A DNA stretch of 64,000 nucleotides from Pteria penguin (taxonomy: Eukaryota; Mollusca; Bivalvia; Pterioida; Pteriidae): NCBI GenBank assembly GCA_035048485.1, contig CM068581.1:4064430-4128429 (forward strand). Direction: 5' to 3'. Position 1 is the stretch's first letter. Each line of letters begins with the position of its first letter. Under the pieces are notes generated by a model. It was given only the letters and a program-made list of their open reading frames with translations. It was not told where the DNA came from and searched no databases. The position numbers and the translations under genes were made by a program. Below are positions 11,356 to 23,065 of the stretch, piece after piece.

Positions 11356-12130
11356 GAAGAATTCTAAATTTTTATATACAGTTTTACTGTATAACTATAT
11401 GTATAATATATATGTATAACAACTGCACAACTATATATAACAATAAATGTTTAAAAAGTTTATACAAAATGGATCTTTCGTACATTCTTGAAGACAATCA
11501 TAAATTTTATCTTGAGATGTGAAAAATTTTACTGACAAAATGTCTGACTTTGGTCTGGATTCTTGCACTGGTTTTTGGACGACTTAACAAGTAGTGGACC
11601 TTCTTTACAATGAAAATATGACTCACAATTGAAAATCTTTGGTTGTCACATGTTATGATTTCACATAATGTCTTGTATGAAGGAAATAAATTCTTGTTTT
11701 ATCCCTGTAAATTATGTCACCCATGTGCCTTGGGTCACATTTTTGTCATTCATGTGTCTTACACGGTAGGTCACATTTTTGTCATCCTTGTACCTTGGGT
11801 CACATTTTTGTTGTCTACGTGTTTTGGGTCACATTTTTGTTGTCTACGTGTTTTGGGTCACATTTTTGTCGTTCATGTGGCTTGGGTCACATTTTTGTCA
11901 TTTATGTCCCTTGGGTCACATTTTTGTCATTCATGTGTCTGGGGTCACATTTTTGTCAGCAAAATTTTTCACATCTCAAGATTTATGATTGTCTTCAATA
12001 ATGTACGAAAGATCCATTTTGTATAAACTTTTTAAACATTTATTGTTATATATAGTTGTGCAGTTGTTATACATATATATTATACATAAAGTTATACAAT
12101 AAAACTGTATATAAAAATTTAGAATTCTTC
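11356..12130. mobile_element. fold-back element with arms of about 185 bp
   Basis: Bases 11356-11542 and 11947-12130 are near-perfect inverted copies: gaagaattct begins the left arm and agaattcttc ends the right arm, with matching inner words (atctttcgtacatt and aatgtacgaaagat). The 400-bp spacer holds a short tandem array. No transposase was seen. Arms of this length make it a fold-back MITE or an inverted duplication. Confidence 0.85.
11700..11960. repeat. about 33-bp tandem repeat in the fold-back spacer
   Basis: Eight or so copies of a unit with gggtcacatttttgtc followed by a variable cattcatgtg-like part. The inner edge of the right arm overlaps its last copy, so the array may have grown from the arm's own sequence. 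It gives open frames in all three plus frames, without a recognisable protein. Confidence 0.85.
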
Positions 12131-12404
12131 TTAACATCTCAATACAAATTGACAATAATTACTAATAGAAAGAATATTTCTTAAGTCCCTGAATATTTCT
12201 TAATGAATTCTAACCTGATTTTATCATCATGCCCTGCATGAATGATTTAATTCATACACACATTTACTTACTAAATTGTCAAGAAAACAAACAGAAGATT
12301 TGGCAACATACATTTCAGGAATCATTTAAGATTGATAACAAGAAACCACTAAAGATGGTATGGCCGAATTGTGAAGCAAATACAAAACAAGCAAATTCAG
12401 ATAA

Positions 12405-13055
12405 TTGTGGTTCCCCGCTTTCGGGGTTCTATCAGTAAGGGTTTTACGTCTTACAGTTAAAAAGTTACACTGAAGTAGGTGAAAGATCACGGTCAAGGTC
12501 ACATGATAAAAAATTCTGGTACCAACGGAAAGGTATTGCCATTATGGACCCACAAGCCAAATATGAAGGCCCCCACGTCTTGTGGTTAAAGAGTTACACT
12601 GAAGTAGGTGAAAGATCACGGTCAAGGTCACATGATAAAAAATTCTGGTACCAACGGAAAGGTATTGCCATTATGGACCCACAAGCCAAATATGAAGGCC
12701 CCCACGTCTTGTGGTTAAAGAGTTACACTGAAGTAGGTGAAAGATCATGGTCAAGGTCACATGATAAAAAATTCTGATACCAACGGAAAGGTATTGCCAT
12801 TATGGAGACACAAGCCAAATATGAAGGCCCCCACGTCTTATGGTTAAAAAGTTACATTGAAGTAGATCACACGATAAAAAATTTTGGTACCAACAGAAAG
12901 GTATTGCAATTTGGGACACACATGCCAAATATGAAGGCCCTACATTTTATGGTTAAAAAGTTATGATCACATTTAAAGTTTTTGTGACAGACAGATGGAC
13001 AGACCAATGAGATTTACCGTAACATCCCCACCTTTTCACGAAAACCGGGGACAAC
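12405..13055. mobile_element. dispersed element, family B (gtccccgctttcg ends)
   Basis: Starts with gtggttccccgctttcgggg and ends with ccccaccttttcacgaaaac, inverted-like termini shared with the copies at 15911-16235 and 55640-56125. Inside, about 3.5 tandem copies of a 128-bp segment carry caaggtcacatgat and accaacggaaaggtattgcc. The end has the words gacagatggacagacc. No coding capacity. Confidence 0.75.
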
Positions 13056-13278
13056 AAAGTCAAGGTCACAAGGTCAAAGGTCATGATATCATGAAGAACC
13101 TATGTGTAAAGTATCTAGACCATACCCCTATTGATTCAAAAGATACAATGAGGTGCAGTCCTAACCCAACATTAATTAAACGTGGCATTCACTTGTTTAC
13201 AACTTGAAACTGATATTAACATGTATATATAAAAGGATTTGAAGGAAAATCTATATATACACTGTATATTTAAATATA

Positions 13279-15746
13279 ACAAGAGGCCCAAATGGGTCTA
13301 AATCGCTCACCAGAGCACAAATTGCTTATTTACAATAAAATGACAGCTCCTTTCAGTAGAAAATTTTGCTTTTTTTCTACAAGACTTTCTATAAGGTTTT
13401 GTGATATTTTATGCAGTTGTTTGAAGAAGTCGAAAATTTCTTAAATCTTAGATTGCCGATCAGCTCAAAAAACACAAACTTGGCAGAAAATCTTGAGTAC
13501 TTACTTCTTATGAGGTTTGGTGAAATTCTATGCAGCGGTTCTGAAGAAGAAGTCGAAAATGTGTCAACCAATCAAGGCCCATGGCGGCCATCTTGGATTA
13601 TGGATCTGCATGAAAAACACAAACTTGGTAGAGGATCTTGAGTACTTAAATCCTATGAGGTTTGGTAAAATTCTGTGCAGAGGTTCTGGAGGAGAAGTTG
13701 AAAATGCGTCAACCAATCAGAGCCAATGGCAGCCATCTTGGATTACAGATTGGCACGAAAAACACTAACTTTGTAGAGGACCTGGAGTAGTTCTGTGCAG
13801 CACTTCTGGAGAAGAGGTCCAAAGTGTGTCAACCAATCAGAGCCAATGGCGGCCATCTTGGATAACAGATGAACATGAAAAACACGAACTTGGTAGAGGA
13901 CCTTATGTACTTACTTCCTATGAGGTTTGGTGAAATTCTGTGCAGCCGTTCTGGAGAAGAAGTCGAAAATGTGTCAACCAATCAGAGCCAATGGAAGCCA
14001 TCTTGGATTACGGAACGGCACGAAAAACACAAACTTGGTAGAGGACCTCGAGTACTTACTTCCTATGAAGTATTGTGCAGAGCTTCTGGAGAAGAAGTCC
14101 AAAGTGTGTCAACCAATCAGAGCCAATGGCGGCCATCTTGGATCACAGATGGGCACGAAAAACACACACTTGGTAGAGGACCTTGAGTACTTACTTCCTA
14201 AGAAGTTTGGTGAAATTCTGTGCAGCGGTTCCGAAGAAGAAGTCGAAAATGTGTCAACCAATCAGAGCCCATGGTGGCCATCTTGGATTACGGATCCCCA
14301 TGAAAAACACAAACTTTGTAGAGGACCTCGAATAGTTACTTCCTATTAAGTTTGGTGAAATTCTGTGCAGCGCTTCTGGAGAAGAAGTTGAAAATGTGTC
14401 AACCAATCAGAGCCAATGGTGGCCATCTTGGATAACGGATGGGCACGAAAACACAAACTTGGTAGAGGATCTTGAGTACTTACTTCCTATGAGGTTTGGT
14501 GAAATTCTGTGCAGTGGTTCTGGAGAAGAAGTCGAAAATGCATCAACCAATCAGAGGCAATGGCAGCCATCTTGGATTACAGATTGGCACGAAAAACACT
14601 AACTTTGTAGAGGACCTGGAGTAGTTCTGTGCAGCACTTCTGGAGAAGAGGTCCAAAGTGTTTCAACCAATCAGAGCCAATGGTGGCCATCTTGGATAAC
14701 AGATGAACATGAAAATCACGAACTTGGTAGAGGACCTTATGTACTTACTTCCTATGAGGTTTGGTGAAATTCTGTGCAGCCGTTCTGGAGAAGAAGTCGA
14801 AAATGTGTCAACCAATCAGAGCCAATGGAAGACATCTTGGATTACGGAACGGCACGAAAAACACAAACTTGGTAGAGGACCTCGAGTACTTACTTCCTAT
14901 GAAGTATTGTGCAGAGCTTCTGGAGAAGAAGTCCAAAGTGTGTCAACCAATCAGAGCCAATGGCGGCCATCTTGGATCACAGATGGGCACGAAAAACACA
15001 CACTTGGTAGAGGACCTTAAGTACTTACTTCCTATGAAGTTTGGTGAAATTCTGTGCATCAGTTCTGGAGAAGAAGTGGAAAATGCATCAAGTCGAAAAT
15101 GCATCAACCAATCAGAGCCAATGGTGGCCATCTTGGATAACAGATGAACATGAAAATCACGAACTTGGTAGAAGACCTTGAGTACTTACTTCCTAAGAAG
15201 TTTGGTGAAATTCTGTGCAACGGTTCCGAAGAAGAAGTTGAAAATGCGTCAACAAATCAGAGCCAATGGCTGCCATCTTGGATAACGGATCGGCACAAAA
15301 AACACAAACTTTGTAGAGGACCTTGATCAGTTACTTCCTATGAAGTTTGGTGAAATAATGTGCAGCGCTTCTGGAGGAGAAGTCGAAAATGTGTCAACCA
15401 ATCAGAGCCCATGGTGGCCATCTTGGATTACGGATCCCCATGAAAAACATAAACTTTGTAGAGGACCTCGAATAGTTACTTCCTATTAAGTTTGGTGAAA
15501 TTCTGTGCAGCGCTTCTGGAGAAGAAGTTGAAAATGTGTCAACCAATCAGAGCCAATGGTGGCCATCTTGGATAACAGATGGGCACGAAAACACAAACTT
15601 GGTAGAGGATCTTGAGTACTTACTTCCTATGAGGTTTGGTGAAATTCTGTGCGGTTCTGGAGAAGTCGAAAATGTAGAAAAGCTAACGACAGACGACGAT
15701 TGATCACAATAGCTCACTTGAGCCTTTGGCTCAGGTGAGCTAAAAA
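13279..15746. mobile_element. dispersed element, family A, with internal tandem repeats
   Basis: The left end aacaagaggcccaaatgggt, followed by cgctcacc, and the right end agctcacttgagcctttggc, followed by tcaggtgagctaaaa, define a family seen several times here. The interior is a series of about 140-bp units containing acttggtagaggacc, gtttggtgaaattctgtgca, agaagtcgaaaatgtgtcaa and gccatcttgga. The many 60-140 codon frames it contains are repeat artefacts. The right end forms a hairpin (agctcacttgagc with gctcaggtgagct). Confidence 0.82.
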
Positions 15747-15910
15747 CATATCAATGTGTAGGTAAAATGTTTAGAAATAAATAAAACTCTTGTGAGTTAA
15801 GGGATGCCTTTTAAAAATATTGGACCCAATATCCGAACATTGACTATAATGAAATTTATTCTTATTTTAGGGAAAATAATAATAATGATAATAACAAACA
15901 CATTCAGAGA

Positions 15911-16235
15911 ATTGTGGTCCCCGCTTTCAGCGTTCTATCAGTAAGGGTGCAGTGATCTGTGACATATTGTCATGTCCACAGACACACATGCCAAATCGGC
16001 AAATGTGAAAGCCCTACATCTAACGGTTCAAAAATTACACTGAAGTAGGTCAAAGGTCAAGGTCAACTGATAAAAATTTCGGTACCAACGGAAAGGTATT
16101 GCAATTAGTGACACACATGCCAAGTGTAAAGGCCCCAAGTCTTACGGTTAAAAAGTTATGACCAAAGTGACTGATGAACGGACGGACAGACGAATGAGAT
16201 TTAATGTCCCCACGCTTTTGCGAAAAGTGGGTGAC
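15911..16235. mobile_element. dispersed element, family B, single-unit copy
   Basis: Runs from gtggtccccgctttcagcg to ccccacgctttt with cgaaaagtgg, the same termini and body as at 12405, but with one body unit. It includes gaagtaggtcaaaggtcaag and accaacggaaaggtattgca. Confidence 0.78.
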
Positions 16236-17099
16236 AATAAAATGAATAAAAAAAAAAAATAATGATGATAATTATGATATTCATATATAATAAAAAATAG
16301 CTAAATTAAAAAAAAAAGAAACAATGTCATAATAAATACATAATTAAGAAATAAGAACATAAATAAATAAATTATAAACAAATAAGAAATAAAAACATAA
16401 ATAAATTAATTAAAAATAAATAAATAAAATAAAATTAGAAAGTAGTCATGATTGTTTCTTTGTAGTATAAACTAAAGTTTTTCATAAATACCTTATTGCA
16501 TGTATATGTAGTACCGGTAATTTCCTTTGTTATATTACATATGAAACCCTTAATGCCGGGTGTCATTTTAACATTACATTTGATATACATACATATGGCG
16601 ACATTCACGGTAATTCAATTAGATTTCATTTCCTCTATCCGTAGCGTGAAGAATTACAAATGTAGGCATGTGAACGTGTGAATGGACCAAGTGCACTACG
16701 GAATAAATCCCATTAACACGAATTTCCTCCTGTGTTTACGCGAGAACAAGTGCGTCCCGTTGGCACATATGCTAAAGCAGTGGTCTTTGCATTAACGTGT
16801 ATGTTATGTTAGGACTGCATCCATCTGTATAGCCGAAGTTAAATGTTTGTTAAAAGTTTGTTAAAAGTAGGTTAAAGTCCAAGGTGAAGGTCACAAGGTC
16901 AAAAGTCATGGCATAATTTGAAAGCTCTGGTTATAAGGAACCTATGTGTGAAGTATTATGTTTACACTCCACTTACTTGCTGAGATTATGCTTAAACCAG
17001 AAACTTTAACCAGAATGTTGAAGGACAAATAGACCGATAGACAACATCAATCTATAGACCGGCATTGCTTTGATCACTGATATTAATTTTTCACTTTAC
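16236..17099. other. intron, AT-rich then unique
   Basis: Bases 16236-16440 are A-rich simple sequence (aataaat runs). After that comes unique-looking intron with an AGGTCA-rich patch near 16875-16915 (aaggtcacaaggtcaaaagt). No exon. Confidence 0.5.
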
Positions 17100-17249
17100 C
17101 TGAATTAGGCTTTGGACATTTGGTGCAAGATGGTCCCCAGGCTGCTGACCCTGAACAACAACAATCTGATTTGGTTGTACGGGCTACACTGGCTGATGGG
17201 ATACAGCGACCTGCAGACAGCTCTCGAAAACAGTAACCTTCTCTCTGAT
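17100..17249 (-). CDS. FBN: fibrillin TB7 domain, first exon
   Basis: A 150-nt phase 1-1 exon with the first seven cysteines of a TB domain: GYCF, GRC, the diagnostic triple CCC (SDCCCSGSAAWG), then SC and KC. AWG after CCC and the closing KCPKPNS are typical of fibrillin TB domains. The acceptor AG lies at 17250-17251; the donor is GTAAAG. Its partner exon is at 10466-10519. It follows five cbEGFs, as TB7 does in vertebrates. Confidence 0.95.
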
Positions 17250-17940
17250 CTGCAACAATACATGCCGTATCATTCATTTATAAATATAACCCAATCACCA
17301 GTCTTAGTAGAATATATGACCAGCTATATCATTTTCTTTGTCAAAATATCTTGATACTAGCTATCAACTAACCACATTTTACTGAATAATCTGACCCATA
17401 TAACATGGTCATTACTACATTTGCATATTTTGATCTTGAGATTTGACATAAATGAAGGTTAAACAACACCTATGTCACATATTAATATTCCCAATTCTTA
17501 ATTTCAAAGTAGCTACTTTCTACAAAGTGCAATCACTTTTCTAAAACAAGGTCATGCAAAATAAAAATCAAGCAAGTTGTTTACTCTTGCAATAGGAAGT
17601 CACACACTAAATTTCAGTTCAATATCTCCAAGCATCTAATAATTCACCTAGGTTGATAATGACTTTGAACTACAATGTATGACCTTTCATTCAGGTTTTC
17701 AATGTCATGACATGGCATTTCCATTTTAAACATTTTCCCCTGAGCATGAACTCTTATGAAGCATACAGAAATAAAGTGTCAGTCAAACAAGTTTATCTTA
17801 AGTTGACAATGACTTTGAACCAGGATGCATGAGCCTGAGTGAAGGTCATGATACCACTAGTTGAAAGAAATATTTCTATCAGATAGAACTTATGATGAAA
17901 CATGTAGATTGAGCTTGATAGAGCTTTCCAAAAATATTTG
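17250..17940. other. intron, unique-looking
   Basis: No exon or repeat boundary recognised. Words such as tgaccttgaac and aaggtcatg hint at an old dispersed repeat. Confidence 0.4.
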
Positions 17941-18215
17941 TGATTATTTGTTTTCTTTTATTCTCGTTTTAAATCATACCAGGATTATTTCATGTATATG
18001 GTGACTGCATCTGTTTGATGTAATGAATACAAATTTAGATCAATGCAAAGAACAAAGAGATATTGTCTCATTTAAGAGACAGGACACCAGAAGCAGTGAG
18101 GGATCTTTTATATGCCCCACCTTATGTTACACTGGACCTTAGGTCTCATCTAAGAGACAAGATGCCGACGAGTCACTAGAGGCACTCAAACTCAGGACCT
18201 TCTGGTCATAAAAAA
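17941..18215 (-). mobile_element. decayed SINE, reverse orientation
   Basis: The order tggtgactgcatctg, agcagtgagggatctttta, gtctcatctaagagac, ctcaggaccttctggtca matches the reversed SINE at 36414-36686. It is diverged, with an extra internal segment and no visible target-site duplication. Confidence 0.65.
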
Positions 18216-18781
18216 ATCATTTAACTCAATGAGCTTCACAGAGTCATTTACATATGACCTTGATCTTTCCCCAATGACCTTGAAAACAACAAGTATCATA
18301 CTAGCTCCAAAAGTACAGTTTGTATCTTGTTGATGAGATTTCTCAACAGTATCTTACTGTGACCCCTGATCTTTACCGTATGACCTTGAAAAAATCAGGC
18401 ATGGTCCTCTTACCATTGGGTACATATGTTTGATAACTTAGATGATTCCAACCCTAATGATGCATTTGATATTTAGCCCACAAGGTGTAGACAAACAGAT
18501 AGATGACCAGATGGACTGACAAAGAGACAGACTAACAAACACATGGATTTTCAAACAGATGGACTAAAACAGATGGACAACACCATACTCTCTAATAATA
18601 TATCTGATACTAGAGACTTAGACTATGAGAGTTTTGTGGAGTTGTTCTCTCAAGTCCCAGATTGTACTCAATGAAAATTGTTGAAAATCTATTGACCCAC
18701 AAAGTGTACTTCTGGATTAACTATTTTCGAAGAATTGTAAATAAACCTTCACATCTAGCATTGTCTATGTAAATACAGTTA

Positions 18782-20370
18782 TAACAGTGTTTACAGTCTG
18801 GATTAATATCTTTACTGTAGCAGTGTTTACAGTCTGGATTGATATCTTTACTGTAGCAGTGTTTACAGTCTGGATTGATAGCTTTATTGTATCAGTGTTT
18901 ACAGTCTGGATTGATAGCTTTATTGTAGCAGTGTTTACAGTCTGGGTTGATATCCTTACTGTAGCAGTGTTTACAGTCTTGATTGATAGCTTTATTGTAG
19001 CAGTGTTTACAGTCTGGATTGATATCTTTATTGTAGCAGTGTTTACAGTCTGGATTGATAGCTTTACTGTATCAGTGTTTGCAGTCTGGATTGATATCTT
19101 TACTGTAGCAGTGTTTACAGTCTGGATTGATAGCTTTACTGTATCAGTGTTTGCAGTCTGGATTGATATCTTTATTGTAGCAGTGTTTACAGTCTGGATT
19201 GATAGCTTTACCGTAACAGTGTTTACAGTCTGGATTGATATCTTTGCTGTAACAGTATTTACAGTATGGATTGATAGCTTTATTGTATCAGTGTTTGCAG
19301 TCTGGATTGATATCTTTACTGTAGCAGTGTTTACGGTCTGGATTGATATCATTGCTGTAGCAGTGTTTACAGTCTGGATTGATAGCTTTATTGTATCAGT
19401 GTTTACAGTCTGGATTGATATCTTTACTGTAGTAGTGTTTACAGACTGGATTGATATCATTGCTGTAGCAGTGTTTACAGTCTGGATTGATATCTTTACT
19501 GTAGCAGTGTTTACAGTCTGGGTTGATATCTTTACTGCAGCAGTGTTTACAGTCTGAATTGATATCTTTACTGAAGCAGTGTTTACAGTCTGGATTGATA
19601 TCTTTACTGTAGCAGTGTTTACAGTCTGGATTGATAGCTTTACTGTATCAGTGTTTACAGTCTGGATTGATATCTTTACTGTAGCAGTGTTTACGGTCTG
19701 GATTGATACCTTTACTGTAGCAGTGTTTGCAGTTTGGATTGATATCTTTATTGTAGCAGTGTTTACAGTCTGGATTGATAGCTTTACTGTAGCAGTGTTT
19801 ACAGTCTGGATTGATATCTTTACTGTAGCAGTGTTTACAGTCTGGATTGATAGCTTTACTGTATCAGTGTTTGCAGTCTTGATTGATATCTTTATTGTAG
19901 CAGTGTTTACAGTCTGGATTGATATCTTTACTGTATCAGTGTTTGCAGTCTGGATTGATATCTTTACTGTAGCAGTGTTTACGGTCTGGATTGATACCTT
20001 TACTGTAGCAGTGTTTGCAGTTTGGATTGATATCTTTATTGTAGCAGTGTTTACAGTCTGGATTGATAGCTTTACTGTAGCAGTGTTTACAGTCTGGATT
20101 GATATCTTTACTGTAGCAGTGTTTACAGTCTGGATTGATAGCTTTACTGTATCAGTGTTTGCAGTCTTGATTGATATCTTTATTGCAGCAGTATTTACAG
20201 TCTGGATTGATATCTTTACTGTATCAGTGTTTGCAGTCTGGATTGATATCTTTACTGTAGCAGTGTTTACAGACTAGATTGATATCTTTACTGTAGCAGT
20301 GTTTACTGTCTGGATTGATAGCTTTACTGTAGCAGTATTTATAGTCTGGGTTGGTATTTTTACTGTAGCA
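18782..20370. repeat. 36-bp tandem array copied from the cbEGF36 exon end and donor, about 44 copies
   Basis: The unit reads gatatctttactgtagcagt then gtttacagtctggatt. On the minus strand this is the cbEGF36 exon end (CCAGACTGTAAACACTGCTA) followed by GTAAAGATAT, beside the real exon end with GTAAAGTTAT at 20975. The unit is 12 codons. Variants with gtatcag create a TGA in the exon's frame. The long open frames on both strands (256 and 232 codons on plus, 231 on minus) are by-products. Confidence 0.93.
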
Positions 20371-20689
20371 GTGTTTATGTTTTGGACTGATTATAGAGTC
20401 AATCTCTATTGTCTGATGATGATTGAGAAACCGAGAACCTGAGTGTCAAGTTAACTTAGTCCATGTCGAGATGTGCTGAGACATGGACAAGTTGACTTAA
20501 CACAGAAGTTAATGGATTTCTTCATCATCACCAGACAACAGAGATTGATTATTTTTCTCCTATATATACTCTTACTAACAAGGTTTGTAAACTGACATCT
20601 GCTTTTTGTGTATATCTAACCCATTTGACAGAAGAGCCAACTCACTACTATAGCTGTTCATTATGCCACTGTGGATTAATAACTTAGCA
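20371..20689. other. spacer separating two cbEGF36-derived arrays
   Basis: Unrelated sequence of about 320 bp between the main 36-bp array and the short proximal one. It contains a fold-back: gttaacttagtccatgtcga faces gacatggacaagttgactta, and tctattgtctgatgatga faces tcatcatcaccagacaacag, so it looks like a small palindromic insertion (about 20391-20556). Confidence 0.65.
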
Positions 20690-21000
20690 ATTGCAGTATT
20701 ATGTCTGTATAGATAACTTGACCATAGCATTGTTTATGGTCTGGACGGATAACTTGACAATAGCATTGCTTATGGTCTGGACTGATAACTTGACCACAGC
20801 ATTTTTTACGATGTGGACTGATAACTTGACCATAGCATTGTTTACGGTCTGGATTGATAACTTGACCATAGCAGTGTTTATAGTCTTAATTGATAACTTG
20901 ACCATAGCAGTGTTTATAGTCTTAATTGATAACTTGACCATAGCAGTGTTTATAGTCTTAATTGATAACTTTACCATAGCAGTGTTTACGGTCTGGACTG
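20690..21000. repeat. 36-bp proximal array at the cbEGF36 donor, 8 copies
   Basis: Copies of taacttgaccatagcagtg plus tttatagtcttaatt lead directly into the cbEGF36 exon end. The copy at the exon has ctttacc (GTAAAG on minus), the others mostly cttgacc (GTCAAG), so the decoy donors keep GT but have a weaker +3 base. The period equals that of the larger array beyond the spacer. Confidence 0.92.
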
Positions 21001-21097
21001 GTACTGTAGCCAGGTGGACACTGACATATATATCCTCCTTGAGTGTTGACACAGCGTCCAGGTTTACACAAAGATTGGTCACTGCATTCATCAATGT
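20975..21097 (-). CDS. FBN: fibrillin cbEGF36 exon
   Basis: A 123-nt phase 1-1 exon for one cbEGF of 41 residues, starting DIDEC and ending RKHCY, with six cysteines and CVNTQGGYIC as the calcium motif. It is the last cbEGF before TB7. The donor is GTAAAG. Read-through gives GKVIN then TAA, so only the boundary at 20975 keeps the frame to TB7. Its last 26 nt seed two tandem arrays downstream. Confidence 0.94.
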
Positions 21098-21439
21098 CTA
21101 AAAGAATACTTAAAATATTAGTCAAAATAAAAACTTTGATGAAAAAACTCAGATTAAAAAGGACTCTGAAGTGACTTTAGAATATGAGCTACTGATGTAT
21201 CAATTGTTAATACAGTTAATATTTTTTCTCACTGGATCCATCTTTGATGGTACATTGTGTATACTTGTAACTATGCAAGAAATGCTGAACTTACTGATGA
21301 TGTGTGTCAATATTAGTGAAAAGTTTACAAAATTTACAGAGATAGAGTTATATTAAATGGATTTACAGAGGAGAGGCCGAAGTGGGCCTATAACACTCAT
21401 CTGAGCACAATTTGTTCATTCTAAAACAACTGCCTGCTA

Positions 21440-21745
21440 ACAGGAATTTGCTGATACATATACATGTACTTGCATGCATTAACTGGCTGATACATGTATT
21501 AACTGACTGATACATATATAAATTGGCCGATACACAGACATGTATTAACTGGCTGATACACAGACATGTATTAACTGGCTGATACACAGACATGTATTAA
21601 CTGACTGATACATATATTAATTGGAAATAGATACATATACATGTACTAACTGGCTGATACATACACATGTAGTCTGGCTGATACATATTCATGTATTAAC
21701 TGGCTGATACATATACATATATTAACTGGCTGATATACATGTATT
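21440..21745. repeat. about 26-bp tandem repeat, 10-11 copies
   Basis: Imperfect copies of taactggctgatacatatac followed by atgtat; some have acacagac in the middle. It lies in the cbEGF35-36 intron and resembles no exon. Confidence 0.85.
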
Positions 21746-22011
21746 TACTGGCTTTTAGTGTTTTTGACAATTATCAGAAGACTGTAAACTTGCTTCTCTA
21801 CACTGAATAAATCAAGGCAATGAAACAAAAATGTGAGGGCCTACTGATATGTTGTGAGTTTCATACTGAAGAAGGTTAACATGGATTTCCTTTTTCACCC
21901 CTGTTATTTCCTGACTATTTAAGGCTGTGCACCTGAAGACTGGTCTCATTTGGTCAGTTTATATCAATGAAGTTGCACTCTAAATTAAACAAGGTAGATG
22001 ACTTTTGCAAA

Positions 22012-23065
22012 ATGGACAAAATTTGTGAAAGAGCAGTGATCTAATATTTGCATAAGAAAGGTTTAGCACCTAAGGATATTCATACTGATATGATAGTAAC
22101 ACTAGGGAAAGATGTCCCTTCATATGCCACAGAAAAAAGATGGGTGGTGGAATTTAAGCATGACTGGCAGAGCCTTGAGGATGACCCACATCCTGGAAGT
22201 CCTGTCAATGTTGCAACCCCAGAAATGGTCAATAAAGTCCATGATATTGTTATGACTGACAGGCAAGTTACAGAAAGATATAGTCAGCACAGTTGGCATT
22301 TCCCAGGAAAGAGTACATTCCATTCTGACAGAGATCCTTGCAGTGAGAAAGCTAAATTCAGCTCATTCGGTACCAAAACTTCTGACAGTTGATCAGAAGC
22401 ACACCAGATGCATGTTGTCGTGTGCTGATCTGAACCTTTTAGAGGTAGATCCTGCTTTCTTCAGAGATTTATTACTATGGATGAAACATGGGTCCATATT
22501 TTCACCCTAGAGGCCAAACAACAATAGAAACAATGGAAGCACCCTGGCTCACCCCTGCCAAAGAAGGTAAAGACTTCCATCAGTCGGAAAGGTTATGGTC
22601 TCAGTTTCTGGGATGCTGATGGTATTCTGCTGATAGATTATCTCCAAAAGGAACAATCGATGGCACATACTATGCATTGTTTTTGAGGCAGTTACAGGAA
22701 TATTTTAAGCTCAAGCGCCACTGAAAACTCAGTAAAGCTGTGTTGTTCCATCAGGACAATGCTCCTGTTCGCAAGTCTGTCATTGCCATAGCTGCCATTC
22801 ACGATTGTGCCTTTAAACTGATTGAACATCCACCTTATTCACCTGATCTTCCTCCATCAGACTTTCATCTATTTCCAAAACTGAAAACAGTTCTTCACCG
22901 CATGGATGATGTTATCACCTGCCTTTTTCAGGCATATGATAACATCATCCATGCAGTGAAGGACTTTCTGAACGGTCAAGAAAAGGACTTCTTTAAAAGT
23001 GGCATTTAGGCCCATAAACATTGCTGGCAAAAGTGTATAGATGCTGAAGGGAATTATATTGAAAA
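22012..23065 (+). pseudogene. mariner-type transposase pseudogene
   Basis: Plus-strand remains of a Tc1/mariner transposase, opposite to the host gene. An N-terminal DNA-binding part is readable at 22048-22280 (YLHKKGLAPKDIH; DDPHPGSPVN; TPEMVNKVHDIV). MDETWVH near 22478 carries the first catalytic Asp, LFHQDNAPV at 22740 the second, and YSPDLPPSDFHLFPKL at 22833 the third, with DD34D-like spacing. A stop near 22050, several frameshifts and internal stops (for example near 22534) show it is dead. Near 22893-22966 an inverted duplication makes a hairpin in the coding sequence. Confidence 0.9.

Noticed and set aside
13411..15326. Family of related 60-140 codon proteins (ENVSTNQSQWRPSW)
   Set aside because: Overlapping frames in all phases of 140-bp tandem units of a non-coding dispersed element.
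18787..20277. Long plus-strand frames (256 and 232 codons) rich in FTVWID
   Set aside because: Antisense reading of the cbEGF36-derived 36-bp array; both strands are open because the unit is 12 codons.
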